DNA of 11,954 nucleotides from Candidatus Kapaibacterium sp. (GCA_938038165.1 CALHRB010000388.1:1-11954), one strand, 5' to 3'. Shown: positions 1 through 7,877, counted from the first letter of the stretch. The notes: generated from the letters alone by a model not told the origin. Program-made: numbers and translations.

Positions 1-163
1 AAAAAAATTGATTTAATTTTTTATTTATCACTTATTAAAAATGAAATTAATACGTTTATGAATCAGCAAATAATCTTAAACCAATGAATTGATGATTTTT
101 TGTTGAAAAATTCATAGCATTAAGCTAATTTAGTCTTTTTAAAATTTACAAAGTGGAGAAGCT
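1..163. other. AT-rich upstream region of uppS, no gene seen
   Basis: All frames on both strands are closed by frequent stop codons, so no coding sequence runs off the left edge. The stretch is very AT-rich and probably carries the promoter of the envelope cluster. A weak sigma70-like pair can be drawn, TTGAAA at 103-108 and TAATTT at 126-131 with a 17-nt spacer. The -10 match is poor and FCB bacteria often use a different consensus, so this is only a suggestion. Confidence 0.4.
155..158 (+). promoter_or_regulatory. Shine-Dalgarno site that supports the TTG start of uppS
   Basis: GGAG lies 5 nt before a TTG codon at 164. This spacing supports TTG as the start in preference to the first in-frame ATG at 203, which has no comparable purine-rich site directly upstream. 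Confidence 0.6.
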
Positions 164-1006
164 TTGGATTGGAACGATGAAATTGCAAAATACGACAAAT
201 TTATGCAGGATGAAATACTAAATTCCGGCAAAATCCCACGACATATTGCAATTATAATGGATGGAAACGGGCGATGGGCTGTGGAACGTAATTTGTCCCG
301 AACAGCCGGACACCGCGAAGGTATCGAAAGCGTAAGGGATATTGTTAAAGCTTCATCACAACTTGGCATAAAATACCTTACCCTTTACGCATTTTCAATT
401 GAAAACTGGAAAAGACCAATAACAGAAGTCCGTGTCCTGATGACTTTGCTCGAGCATTTCCTGAAAGTTGAGCTTGATGAACTACACCAAAATAATGTTA
501 GGGTCAAAGCTATCGGAAAATTAAACTCACTTCCTAAATCAGTTCAAAAGCTATTGAGGAAAGCCATAGAATTCACAGCCGACAATACAGGGCTAACTCT
601 CACTCTTGCATTGAGCTATAGTGGCAGATGGGACATTCTCAGGGCTGTCCAAATCATTGCATTCGACGTTAAAAGAGGAAAAGTTTCACCCGAAGATTTA
701 ACTTCTGAAAAATTCGCAAGCTATCTTCAGACCAAAGATCTGCCCGAACCTGATTTGCTTATTAGAACCAGCGGTGAAATGCGATTGAGCAACTTTTTGC
801 TTTGGGAATTGGCATATTCTGAAATTTTTGTCACCAAAAAATATTGGCCCGAATTCAGAAGGCAGGATTTATACGAAGCTATTTCGGATTATATTAAAAG
901 AGAAAGAAGATTTGGCAAGACTTCTGCCCAAGTTGCCTCAGAAGAAAAAGAATCCATAAACGATAGTTACATTCAAAAGGTGATAAATGCCTTCAAATCG
1001 AAGTAA
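164..1006 (+). CDS. uppS: Isoprenyl transferase / undecaprenyl diphosphate synthase (UppS)
   Basis: This cis-prenyltransferase condenses farnesyl diphosphate with isopentenyl diphosphates to make the C55 carrier lipid for peptidoglycan and O-antigen; it acts in the cytoplasm at the membrane. The family motifs are present: MDGNGRWA at residues 32-39 with the catalytic Asp33, FSIENWKRP at 77-85, and the C-terminal signature from PDLLIRTSGE (196-205) through RLSNFLLWELAYSE (207-220), whose final Glu matches the metal-binding Glu of E. coli UppS. At 280 aa it is somewhat longer than the usual 240-255 aa because of a short N-terminal lead-in and a charged C-terminal helix (about 245-280). The start is taken as TTG at 164 because GGAG lies 5 nt upstream; ATG at 203 (residue 14) is the alternative and would still keep the catalytic core. 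The 3' end overlaps bamA by 20 nt, which suggests co-transcription and translational coupling. Confidence 0.96.
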   Translation: MDWNDEIAKYDKFMQDEILNSGKIPRHIAIIMDGNGRWAVERNLSRTAGHREGIESVRDIVKASSQLGIKYLTLYAFSIENWKRPITEVRVLMTLLEHFLKVELDELHQNNVRVKAIGKLNSLPKSVQKLLRKAIEFTADNTGLTLTLALSYSGRWDILRAVQIIAFDVKRGKVSPEDLTSEKFASYLQTKDLPEPDLLIRTSGEMRLSNFLLWELAYSEIFVTKKYWPEFRRQDLYEAISDYIKRERRFGKTSAQVASEEKESINDSYIQKVINAFKSK

Positions 1007-3347
1007 GCTATTTTTAATTATTGCAATATTAGTTCTTTTACAATTAGGTTCTTATGGTCAGACAGAACCTAAAACCTATACGATTGCAGGTATTAGCGTT
1101 GAAGGTAATCGTTTTGCCGATGCACAAACCATTATTTCTCTCTCGGGCTTACAGGTTGGCGATCAAGTTACTATTCCAGGCGATAGCAAAATCCAGATTG
1201 CTTTGAAAAGTCTATGGTCAAGAAGGCAGTTTTCTGATGTAGAAATAAAAATAGATAAAATGACCGATATTGGCGTTTTCCTGAAAATCAATGTCAAAGA
1301 ATTTCAAAGACTTAGCAGTATTGAAGTTGAAAATAACAAAGAAATAAAAACCGAAGAAATTGTTAAAGCTGTCGGAAAAAACCGCGGCGAAATTATTACA
1401 CCTTATGATTTATATCTTATCCGACAAAAAATCAAAAAACGCTATGCAGAGGAAGATTTACTTTTTGCTGAAGTCCAAGCAGAATTAATTGAAACCGATA
1501 CTGCCTATTTTTCGAGATTAATTTTAATCATTGACGAAGGTCTTGAATTTTATGTTCGCTCGGTTAGATTCGAAGGTAATTCAGCTTTTGATAATTCCGA
1601 CCTACTCTCGGCTTTCGACAAAACCGGAACCAAAAAATGGTGGCAGTTCTGGAGATCCTCCAAATACAACAATAAAGATTATGAGAATGACAAGCAATTA
1701 TTAATCAAATTCTATCAGAAAAACGGTTTCAAAGACATTGAAATACTGAAAGACACAGTCATATATGACCCTGCAAATAAGGCTGTTGATATTGTAGTTA
1801 CTATTAGCGAGGGGAATAGGCTTTTCTTAAGGAATATAACACTCAGTGGAAATTTAACATATCCCTCTGAGCTTTTGCTAAGCAGGCTTGATTTTCAGAC
1901 AGGCGATCCCTATGATATGGAAAAATTCTCAAAAAACCTTAATGGCAATGAAGACCAAACCGATCTTGCTTCTGTTTATCTGAATACAGGCTATTTGTTT
2001 GCACGCTTCGATGTTGAAGAATCACGAGTCAGCCTTGACTCAATTGATTTACACATCAGGGTTAATGAAGGTAACAGAGTTACTATCAGAAAAGTTGATA
2101 TCGTTGGTAACACCAAAACAATGGATAAGGTTATCAGACGAGAACTTTATACAAGACCGGGTGATTTTTTCAACAGAGCTTCAATCATCAGGAGCGTAAA
2201 AGGTCTTGGACTACTTAATTATTTTAATCCCGAAGCATTGCGTCCTGATGTTAAATTGGTTGACAATACAAAAGTTGATATTGTATATAAAGTTGAAGAA
2301 CGCTCTTCTGATACATTCAATGCCTCAATAGGTTTTGCTGGTTATTTTGGTCTGACAGGAGCAATAGGCTTTTCTTTTAATAACTTTTCTCTATCGGATC
2401 CGCTTCGAGGGGGTGCCGGACAGATGTTTAATTTCAATTGGGAATTCGGCCAGGCAAACCGATTTAATTCAATCTCTTTGAGTTTCTCTGAGCCTTGGCT
2501 TTTTGGGAAACCAACTTCTTTCGGGTTCAGTATTTACGACACAAGAATAAGCTATAACTATGACTTGCGAAGGACTGGAGTTGCTTTGAATATCGGAAGA
2601 AGGTTCCGCTGGCCCGATGACTTTTTCAGAGGCGATTGGTCTTTGAGAGTTCAAAGAAACGATGTTGGAACCGATGGGGCTTTATATTTCCGTCCAGGGC
2701 TTTCGACCGAAATCACAGTTGCACAAACTTTTTCAAGGATAAGCCTTGATAATTTATATTTTCCAACCGAAGGTTCAAGGTTTTCTTTCTCTACTGATTT
2801 TGCTATGGGCTCTCTTGGGTTGGGTAATACTGATTATTTTAAGAACCATCTGAAATTCGAAATCAATCAACCCCTTTTACAAATCAAGGATTATAACAGG
2901 TTTGTACTTCACCTTAGTTCACAATGGGGCTATGTTTTCGGCTTCAAATCAGACACAACAATTAGCCCGATAGAGCTCTACTATATGGGAGGCAATGGAC
3001 TAAGCGGCTACGGCAACATTACTCCTTTGAGGGGTTATAGCGATAGAAGTATCGGTCCTGATTATGGAGGAAAAGTGATTGCCAAGCATACAGCCGAGCT
3101 AAGATTTGCTCTTTCGGTTGATCCTATGCCAATTTGGTTTTATGGCTTTATGGAAGCGGGAAATGTTTGGAACAACATTAAAGAAACAGACCCGTTTAAT
3201 TTAAAGAGAGCAGCCGGTGTTGGTTTGCAAATTATGTTGAATCCGATTGGTCTTATTGGGTTTAGCTATGGATATGGTTTTGATAGAATTGACAAGACAG
3301 GGCAGCTGTCCGGCTGGCAATTTCTATTCCACCTTGGAACACAATAA
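987..3347 (+). CDS. bamA: Outer membrane protein assembly factor BamA (Omp85)
   Basis: This is the central component of the BAM machine, which folds and inserts beta-barrel proteins into the outer membrane. A signal peptide spans residues 1-24 and ends SYG, with Gln25 as likely mature N-terminus. Five POTRA domains follow at roughly 30-105, 106-185, 187-275, 278-360 and 363-437. POTRA3 carries the typical insertion around KKWWQFW (216-222). The C-terminal barrel runs from about 440 to 786 and contains the Omp85 motif NLYFPTEGSRF (589-599) and LRGY (681-684), the counterpart of the L6 VRGF motif. Length (786 aa) is typical for the family. The start ATG lies inside the end of uppS and is served by an AAAGGTGAT-like ribosome site at about 976-984. 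The neighbours (uppS upstream, two Skp-type chaperones downstream) are the classic FCB-group arrangement. TamA is a less likely alternative because it has only three POTRA domains. Confidence 0.97.
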   Translation: MPSNRSKLFLIIAILVLLQLGSYGQTEPKTYTIAGISVEGNRFADAQTIISLSGLQVGDQVTIPGDSKIQIALKSLWSRRQFSDVEIKIDKMTDIGVFLKINVKEFQRLSSIEVENNKEIKTEEIVKAVGKNRGEIITPYDLYLIRQKIKKRYAEEDLLFAEVQAELIETDTAYFSRLILIIDEGLEFYVRSVRFEGNSAFDNSDLLSAFDKTGTKKWWQFWRSSKYNNKDYENDKQLLIKFYQKNGFKDIEILKDTVIYDPANKAVDIVVTISEGNRLFLRNITLSGNLTYPSELLLSRLDFQTGDPYDMEKFSKNLNGNEDQTDLASVYLNTGYLFARFDVEESRVSLDSIDLHIRVNEGNRVTIRKVDIVGNTKTMDKVIRRELYTRPGDFFNRASIIRSVKGLGLLNYFNPEALRPDVKLVDNTKVDIVYKVEERSSDTFNASIGFAGYFGLTGAIGFSFNNFSLSDPLRGGAGQMFNFNWEFGQANRFNSISLSFSEPWLFGKPTSFGFSIYDTRISYNYDLRRTGVALNIGRRFRWPDDFFRGDWSLRVQRNDVGTDGALYFRPGLSTEITVAQTFSRISLDNLYFPTEGSRFSFSTDFAMGSLGLGNTDYFKNHLKFEINQPLLQIKDYNRFVLHLSSQWGYVFGFKSDTTISPIELYYMGGNGLSGYGNITPLRGYSDRSIGPDYGGKVIAKHTAELRFALSVDPMPIWFYGFMEAGNVWNNIKETDPFNLKRAAGVGLQIMLNPIGLIGFSYGYGFDRIDKTGQLSGWQFLFHLGTQ

Positions 3348-3421
3348 TTTTTCTAAATACAATATTTCTAATATATTTAAGTTAATTAGTGTTTTTAGTT
3401 TATAGAGATTTAATAAATTTT

Positions 3422-3425
3422 GGAG
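3422..3425 (+). promoter_or_regulatory. Shine-Dalgarno site fixing the start of the first ompH
   Basis: GGAG sits 5 nt before ATG 3431. It supports that start over an in-frame upstream ATG at 3389, which would put a 14-residue extension in front of an otherwise ordinary signal peptide. Confidence 0.65.
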
Positions 3426-3430
3426 TAACT

Positions 3431-3970
3431 ATGTTTAAATTAAAGGTTTTTATTATTATTTTATTTCTGATTTCAGCTAATTCTTCCTTATTTTCCCAAA
3501 AGACAGCTCAACCTGCTCAATTGAAAATCGGTGTTGTTGATACCAAGGTTATTATTGAATCAATGCCCGAAACACTTGAAGCAGAAAAACAGCTGAAAGA
3601 TTTAGACAAAAAATACAGTGATTCATTAGTAGCAATGCAAAATGACTATATGTCGAAATTAGAAAAATATCAGAAAACAAGATCAATGATGCCCCCGGAA
3701 CAACAGCAAAAAGAAGAGGAATCTATTGCTATGCTGCAAAATACAATACTTAAATTCAGAGAAGATAAGTTCAGAGAATTATCTGTTAAACGCGATGAAT
3801 TGCTCGATCCCATCAGAAAAATAATCAGATTAGCAATTAAGCAAGTTGCAAACGATGAAGGTTTTTCTTTTGTTCTGGACAAAGGAAGTGAAACAGTTTT
3901 ATATTCTGAAGATAAATTTGATATAACATTCAGAGTTCTGGATAAGATTAAAAGGGGCGGATCGAAATAA
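3431..3970 (+). CDS. OmpH/Skp family periplasmic chaperone (first copy)
   Basis: Skp-type chaperones are trimeric periplasmic proteins that hold unfolded outer-membrane proteins on the way to BamA. The protein is 179 aa from ATG 3431. It has a signal peptide at 1-22 (Lys-rich start, hydrophobic core, ending LFS) with Gln23 as likely first mature residue. A beta-strand with the family pattern KIGVVDTKVIIESMPE (32-47) follows. A long charged helical/coiled-coil stretch runs from about 48 to 140. The closing segment EGFSFVLDKGSETVLYSE (143-160) and the final strand are typical of OmpH. Length is close to E. coli Skp (about 160 aa). It lies 83 nt after bamA and 55 nt before a second member, so it probably belongs to the same transcription unit. 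I chose the later ATG because of its GGAG site and normal signal peptide. Confidence 0.92.
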   Translation: MFKLKVFIIILFLISANSSLFSQKTAQPAQLKIGVVDTKVIIESMPETLEAEKQLKDLDKKYSDSLVAMQNDYMSKLEKYQKTRSMMPPEQQQKEEESIAMLQNTILKFREDKFRELSVKRDELLDPIRKIIRLAIKQVANDEGFSFVLDKGSETVLYSEDKFDITFRVLDKIKRGGSK

Positions 3971-4025
3971 TTTTTCATTTTAGTAGTTTTATCATTAATA
4001 TCCGAAATAAATAAAGGCATCAAAA

Positions 4026-4760
4026 ATGAAAAAAGCATCAATATCTCTTTTGATATTATTCTTAGTGTTGATTTCGACAAACCCTGTTTTTTCCCAAAAA
4101 ATTGCATTCATTGCTTCTGATGTTATTCGGGACAAATTCCCCGAGGCAAAGTCTGCCGAGCAAAGGTTAAAATCCATCGTGGACGATTGGAAACGTGAGC
4201 TCGAAGCTATGGACAGACAAATCGAGGAATTAAAGTTGGATATAAGCAAAAACAGACTAATCTGGAGCGATGACGAAAAAGCATCGAAAAATAAAGAGTT
4301 AGAAGACCTGATTATGCAAAAACAAGTTTATGCTCGAAGCAAATTCGAACAAAACGGCGAATACGATCAAAGCGTTAAAATGCTTATGCAGCCTGTCGAA
4401 GATAAAATTTATGCCGCAGTTCAAACAGTTGCCGCTGATGATGGGTTCGATTTCGTCTTTGACCGTAGCGCCCAGCCTATTCCCTACTCAAACTATAAGT
4501 ATGATTTAACTGTCAAAGTTTTAAGAAAACTTGGCGTTGATGTTAAAGCTATGGAAAAAGAATTACAGGAAAAAATTGATAAAGATCCGCGTAATCAGAA
4601 AAAAGATACAAAAACAGCTCCCGGAAAAAGGACAAGACCAAGAACAAGAACTGATGTTGATTCCAGAGAAGTCGAAAGAGAACCCGAGAAAAATCCCGGT
4701 AGTAACGAACCCAACGTTCAAAATCCTGAGGAAATTCCAAACCCTGAAATTAGAAAGTAA
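4026..4760 (+). CDS. OmpH/Skp family periplasmic chaperone (second copy, long charged tail)
   Basis: A paralogue of the preceding gene. The signal peptide covers residues 1-23 (ends VFS, then Gln24). The family start KIAFIASDVIRDKFPEAK (25-42) leads into a coiled-coil helix at about 43-135, and the closing segment DDGFDFVFDRS (138-148) plus the VKVLRKLG strand/helix (163-170) match OmpH. The domain ends near residue 180. About 65 further residues have no place in a standard Skp: a basic, Arg/Lys/Thr-rich part (about 185-209) followed by an acidic, Pro/Glu/Asn-rich part (about 210-244), probably disordered. An AAAGG site at 4013-4017 lies 8 nt before ATG. Only 12 nt separate it from lpxD. Tandem ompH genes are common in Bacteroidota and relatives; what the tail does is unknown. 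Confidence 0.9.
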   Translation: MKKASISLLILFLVLISTNPVFSQKIAFIASDVIRDKFPEAKSAEQRLKSIVDDWKRELEAMDRQIEELKLDISKNRLIWSDDEKASKNKELEDLIMQKQVYARSKFEQNGEYDQSVKMLMQPVEDKIYAAVQTVAADDGFDFVFDRSAQPIPYSNYKYDLTVKVLRKLGVDVKAMEKELQEKIDKDPRNQKKDTKTAPGKRTRPRTRTDVDSREVEREPEKNPGSNEPNVQNPEEIPNPEIRK

Positions 4761-4772
4761 ATAGGTCATAAG

Positions 4773-5834
4773 ATGCCTTATAAAATTCAAAAAACTTGCT
4801 CGGAAATCGCTCAACTAATAGACGGAGAGTTAATAGGCGATGGAAATGCTATTATATCAGGCTTGAACAGAATTGAATTTGCAGGTAGAGGTGATCTTAC
4901 TTTCTATAATGACATAAAGTTCGCTGAGTTTTTTAATAATTCAAATGCATCTTGTATCATTATTCCGGACAAATTATTCAATGAACTCGAAACAAACCCG
5001 AACACAGTTTATATAAAGGTTGATAATCCTTACAAAAAATTTATAGCAATTTTGAACAAAATAAGCGAAGAAAATCAGTCTGTTAATTATGGCATTCATC
5101 CTACAGCTATAATTGACAGCTCTGCTGAAATTAGCGAAAAATCCTATATCGGACCCTACTGCGTTATTGGTAAAAATTCCAAAATTTCGGCTAATGTTGT
5201 TTTGCACTCCAATGTTTGTATTTATGACGATGTCATTATTGATGAAGGAACTTTTATACATTCGGGCGTTATATTATGCAACGAAACAAAAATCGGCAAG
5301 AATTGCATAATTCAGCCAGGAGCTGTCATTGGTGCTGATGGCTTTGGATTTATTGAAAATCCCGATGGTTCTTATACAAAAATACCTCAGCTCGGTAATG
5401 TAATTATCGCCGATAACGTCGAAATTGGTGCTAACGCAACTATTGACAGAGCTATCGTCGGTTCAACAATCATTGGAAATGGAGTAAAGATTGACAATTT
5501 AGTCCATATTGCCCACAATGCCGAAATCGGAGAAAATACCGCTATGGCTGCTCAGGTTGGTATCTCGGGTAGCACAAAAATCGGCAAAAGAAATAGGTTC
5601 GGCGGTCAGGTTGGAATTGCCGGTCATTTGCACACTGTTGATGATGTTTCTATTCAAGCACAATCCGGTGTAGCAAAGTCAGTTTTAAAACCAGGAATAT
5701 ATTTCGGATCTCCAGTCAAGGAAAGAATCAAAGCCTTCAGAATAGAAGCTGCATTGCACCAATTGCCCGAATTCATTTCTGAGTTTAGGACTCTTTTAAG
5801 AAAATTAAATCAAATCCCCGGCTTCAAGGACTAA
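4773..5834 (+). CDS. lpxD: UDP-3-O-acylglucosamine N-acyltransferase LpxD
   Basis: LpxD transfers a hydroxyacyl chain from acyl-ACP to the 2-amino group of UDP-3-O-acyl-glucosamine, the third step of lipid A synthesis, in the cytoplasm. The protein is 353 aa (E. coli LpxD about 341). An N-terminal uridine-binding domain (about 1-100, with the RGDLTFYND pattern at 39-47) is followed by a left-handed beta-helix of hexapeptide repeats (about 105-305). The family motif GADGFGF is at 187-193. DNLVHIAHN at 241-249 carries His248, which aligns with the catalytic His239 of E. coli LpxD, and GHLH at 284-287 holds the second conserved histidine region. A C-terminal helical segment (about 315-350) matches the ACP-binding part. 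It follows the second ompH by 12 nt. Its stop codon overlaps the stop of the convergent GH13 gene, and no terminator hairpin with a T-run is visible. Confidence 0.96.
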   Translation: MPYKIQKTCSEIAQLIDGELIGDGNAIISGLNRIEFAGRGDLTFYNDIKFAEFFNNSNASCIIIPDKLFNELETNPNTVYIKVDNPYKKFIAILNKISEENQSVNYGIHPTAIIDSSAEISEKSYIGPYCVIGKNSKISANVVLHSNVCIYDDVIIDEGTFIHSGVILCNETKIGKNCIIQPGAVIGADGFGFIENPDGSYTKIPQLGNVIIADNVEIGANATIDRAIVGSTIIGNGVKIDNLVHIAHNAEIGENTAMAAQVGISGSTKIGKRNRFGGQVGIAGHLHTVDDVSIQAQSGVAKSVLKPGIYFGSPVKERIKAFRIEAALHQLPEFISEFRTLLRKLNQIPGFKD

Positions 5835-7744
5835 ACGCAATCTCCTATTATTACCTGAAAAGGTCTTAAGTTTAATATTAGTTTATTGTCTTTTGTTTTA
5901 TATTTTGTGCCATCAAGTAAATCATCAATTTTTTTGATGTCCCTGAGTTCAAAAGTAATATTAGCTTTGTGTATGCTACTCAAATTAGAAATTACCAACA
6001 ACTTAGCTGATTCAATTATCCTTAAATAAGAAATGACGTCAGGGTCAGAGCATTTTGGATGAATTAATGTTTTTGGTGAGTAATTATCCTTGAAATTGCC
6101 GAAATACTTACTTCTTATTTCACTGATTTTTCTGATAAAATCAATTACATTCTTTTCGTTTGTCCAATTTAATACTAAATTAGAAAACAGCGGTAATTTC
6201 TCAGGAGGATATTTCTGCTGGTCTTCAATTGTAAATCCCAAGCCCGTGTTAACAGGATTTTTTTCGCATAATTCAAATCCCGAATGAATAAATAACAGTC
6301 CCGGTAAAAAACTGTTAACAGCCCATGCTAATTTAGAAAACTCTTCAGCCCCTTTTCTCGAAGCTGCCCTCGGTGTGTTGTGGCTTTCAGGTGTAAGGAA
6401 AAATGGTATAGGACTTCCTTCGCCGGACATCTGATAAATTAGTGAATTCATTTTTTGAGGTGAATGCTGGTCGAAAGGAAGAAATCCAAGCGAAGCATTA
6501 TAACCGTCCTCAACAGATTTCTTACTAAGGACAAAATTCTCTTCCCAGAAAACAAAATTTTTATTATTTTTCCTTGCTTTATTGATAATTTCGGCTCTTA
6601 ATTCAGAGGGCAGGGCGTGTCCCATATCAATCATAACCCCGTCAATTCCAAAATTATTTTGATAAAATGGGATTATTTCAGTTATGCTCTTCCAAAGATC
6701 CTTTACAATGTTTTCATGCTTTGCCAATTTAGCGTCATACATTCTAACGGTGTTATAAGCTATATAATTAAAATCCTTGTGGTCATAAAGTTTCAAGTAA
6801 GTTACATCACTCCAGACAGGTTGAACATCATTGGGGGGCCAGTCAGCAAAAGCACCCGGCACCTTGACTATTTCACCGCTTTTGATTCTCCCTCTCAGTT
6901 TTTCATTATCATAGAAAGTGGTCTCGGGCGATTCGGTGAACATGTTTCTATAAACATTGCTCGGGGGAATAAGGTCATCAAAATCTTTATTCTCAACTTT
7001 GGCTTTTATCGTCTCTAAATCAGAGTCAGAAAAAATTGGAGGACCGTAGGAAGTTTCATCATCAGGTTTAATTCTGTTAGGGATTGATTCTTTGATCCAA
7101 TAAAACCATTTAGGATTATCTTTTGCTAAATCACTGTCAATACTTGCGGTCCTGAATACGAATTCTGTTATAACTTTCATCCCTAAATGATGTGCAGCTT
7201 CAACAAAGGCTGCAAATTCCTCTTCAACCGACATTTCGAGCATAGGTTCAAATAAATTACTGTCCAACTTATAAGGATTTTTTATTGCATAAGGCGAGCC
7301 TAAACTCCCTTTCTTGCCATCAATCCCTATTGATGTAATTGGCAACATATAAACAGTATTGCAGCCAAGCGAAAAAATATAAGGAAGTAAAGCAATAGAT
7401 TTAAGGAAGGTGCCGGTTTCCCTCCAGCCGCTTTTCCCAATAGGAACATTTATTTTGCCATCATTATCATGATCAAAGGCTGTGGTTAGCCTCGTAAGCA
7501 TATTATATATGACAGCCTCTCCTGACCAATTGCCGCTTAAATTGAATTTTTTCTCACTTAATTTTCTTATTTTAGTGATAGAGTCCAGGAAAAATTCAGC
7601 AGGATTAATATTAACTTTCAAAATGTTTTGGCTTTTATTCGGTTCCAACCATACTTCAGGAATAAAATAATCATAATTAAATACTCTGTTTTTTAAGATA
7701 TCCAGAAGTTTGGATTCCAATTTATCTAAATTATTAGTACTCAT
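5831..7744 (-). CDS. GH13 alpha-amylase family protein resembling Thermotoga maltosyltransferase, with altered active-site residues
   Basis: A 637-aa cytoplasmic protein without a signal peptide. It resembles, from memory, the maltosyltransferase of Thermotoga maritima (about 639 aa), which moves maltosyl units between alpha-1,4-glucans. Shared patterns include RETGTFLKSIALLPY (108-122), SPYAIKNP (150-157), EEEFAAFVEAAHHLG (174-188), DSDLAKDNPKWFYWI (203-217) and GIDGVMIDMGHALP (366-379). The (beta/alpha)8 barrel probably spans about 75-550; a beta-sandwich domain C ends the protein (about 560-635). The nucleophile (Asp373) and the acid/base (Glu402, in FWEEN) are kept. Three other GH13 positions differ: region I Asp is Glu194, the region II Arg two residues before the nucleophile is Met371, and the region IV transition-state Asp is Asn456 (SHNTPR). 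All three codons were read on the nucleotide sequence. GFELCE (489-494) also recalls GlgE, so a GlgE-like role is an alternative. Specific activity cannot be assigned; it may be changed or lost. Confidence 0.85.
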   Translation of the reverse strand: MSTNNLDKLESKLLDILKNRVFNYDYFIPEVWLEPNKSQNILKVNINPAEFFLDSITKIRKLSEKKFNLSGNWSGEAVIYNMLTRLTTAFDHDNDGKINVPIGKSGWRETGTFLKSIALLPYIFSLGCNTVYMLPITSIGIDGKKGSLGSPYAIKNPYKLDSNLFEPMLEMSVEEEFAAFVEAAHHLGMKVITEFVFRTASIDSDLAKDNPKWFYWIKESIPNRIKPDDETSYGPPIFSDSDLETIKAKVENKDFDDLIPPSNVYRNMFTESPETTFYDNEKLRGRIKSGEIVKVPGAFADWPPNDVQPVWSDVTYLKLYDHKDFNYIAYNTVRMYDAKLAKHENIVKDLWKSITEIIPFYQNNFGIDGVMIDMGHALPSELRAEIINKARKNNKNFVFWEENFVLSKKSVEDGYNASLGFLPFDQHSPQKMNSLIYQMSGEGSPIPFFLTPESHNTPRAASRKGAEEFSKLAWAVNSFLPGLLFIHSGFELCEKNPVNTGLGFTIEDQQKYPPEKLPLFSNLVLNWTNEKNVIDFIRKISEIRSKYFGNFKDNYSPKTLIHPKCSDPDVISYLRIIESAKLLVISNLSSIHKANITFELRDIKKIDDLLDGTKYKTKDNKLILNLRPFQVIIGDCV

Positions 7745-7877
7745 TTCAAAACTACTAAAACAAAATTTAAATTAAAGAATAAATAACCAATTTATTATAA
7801 TTGATGTTTTTTTAATTTCAGAAAATGAAAATGTTCAATAAAAAAGAATATTTGAATTAAATTAGAATTTTGTCATT

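Noticed and set aside
139..369. Antisense open frame across the start of uppS
   Set aside because: No recognisable domain and fully covered by the well-supported uppS frame; a shadow frame.
3670..4249. Two antisense open frames across the ompH pair
   Set aside because: Low-complexity Ser/Leu/Phe-rich products that mirror the Lys/Glu-rich coiled coils on the other strand; no ribosome site or family pattern.
5853..5864. ACCT-GAAA-AGGT hairpin just after lpxD as a terminator
   Set aside because: Only a 4-bp stem, no T-run after it on the plus strand, and it lies within the coding end of the GH13 gene.
5831..7744. The GH13 gene as a broken pseudogene
   Set aside because: The frame is full length for the maltosyltransferase family with no frameshift or internal stop, and the changed residues are conservative single-codon differences in an otherwise well-kept barrel.
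7825..7860. An 11-codon ATG-led frame in the divergent intergenic region, possible leader peptide
   Set aside because: Too short, no Shine-Dalgarno site, no hairpin pair or regulatory codon run after it; expected by chance in AT-rich DNA.
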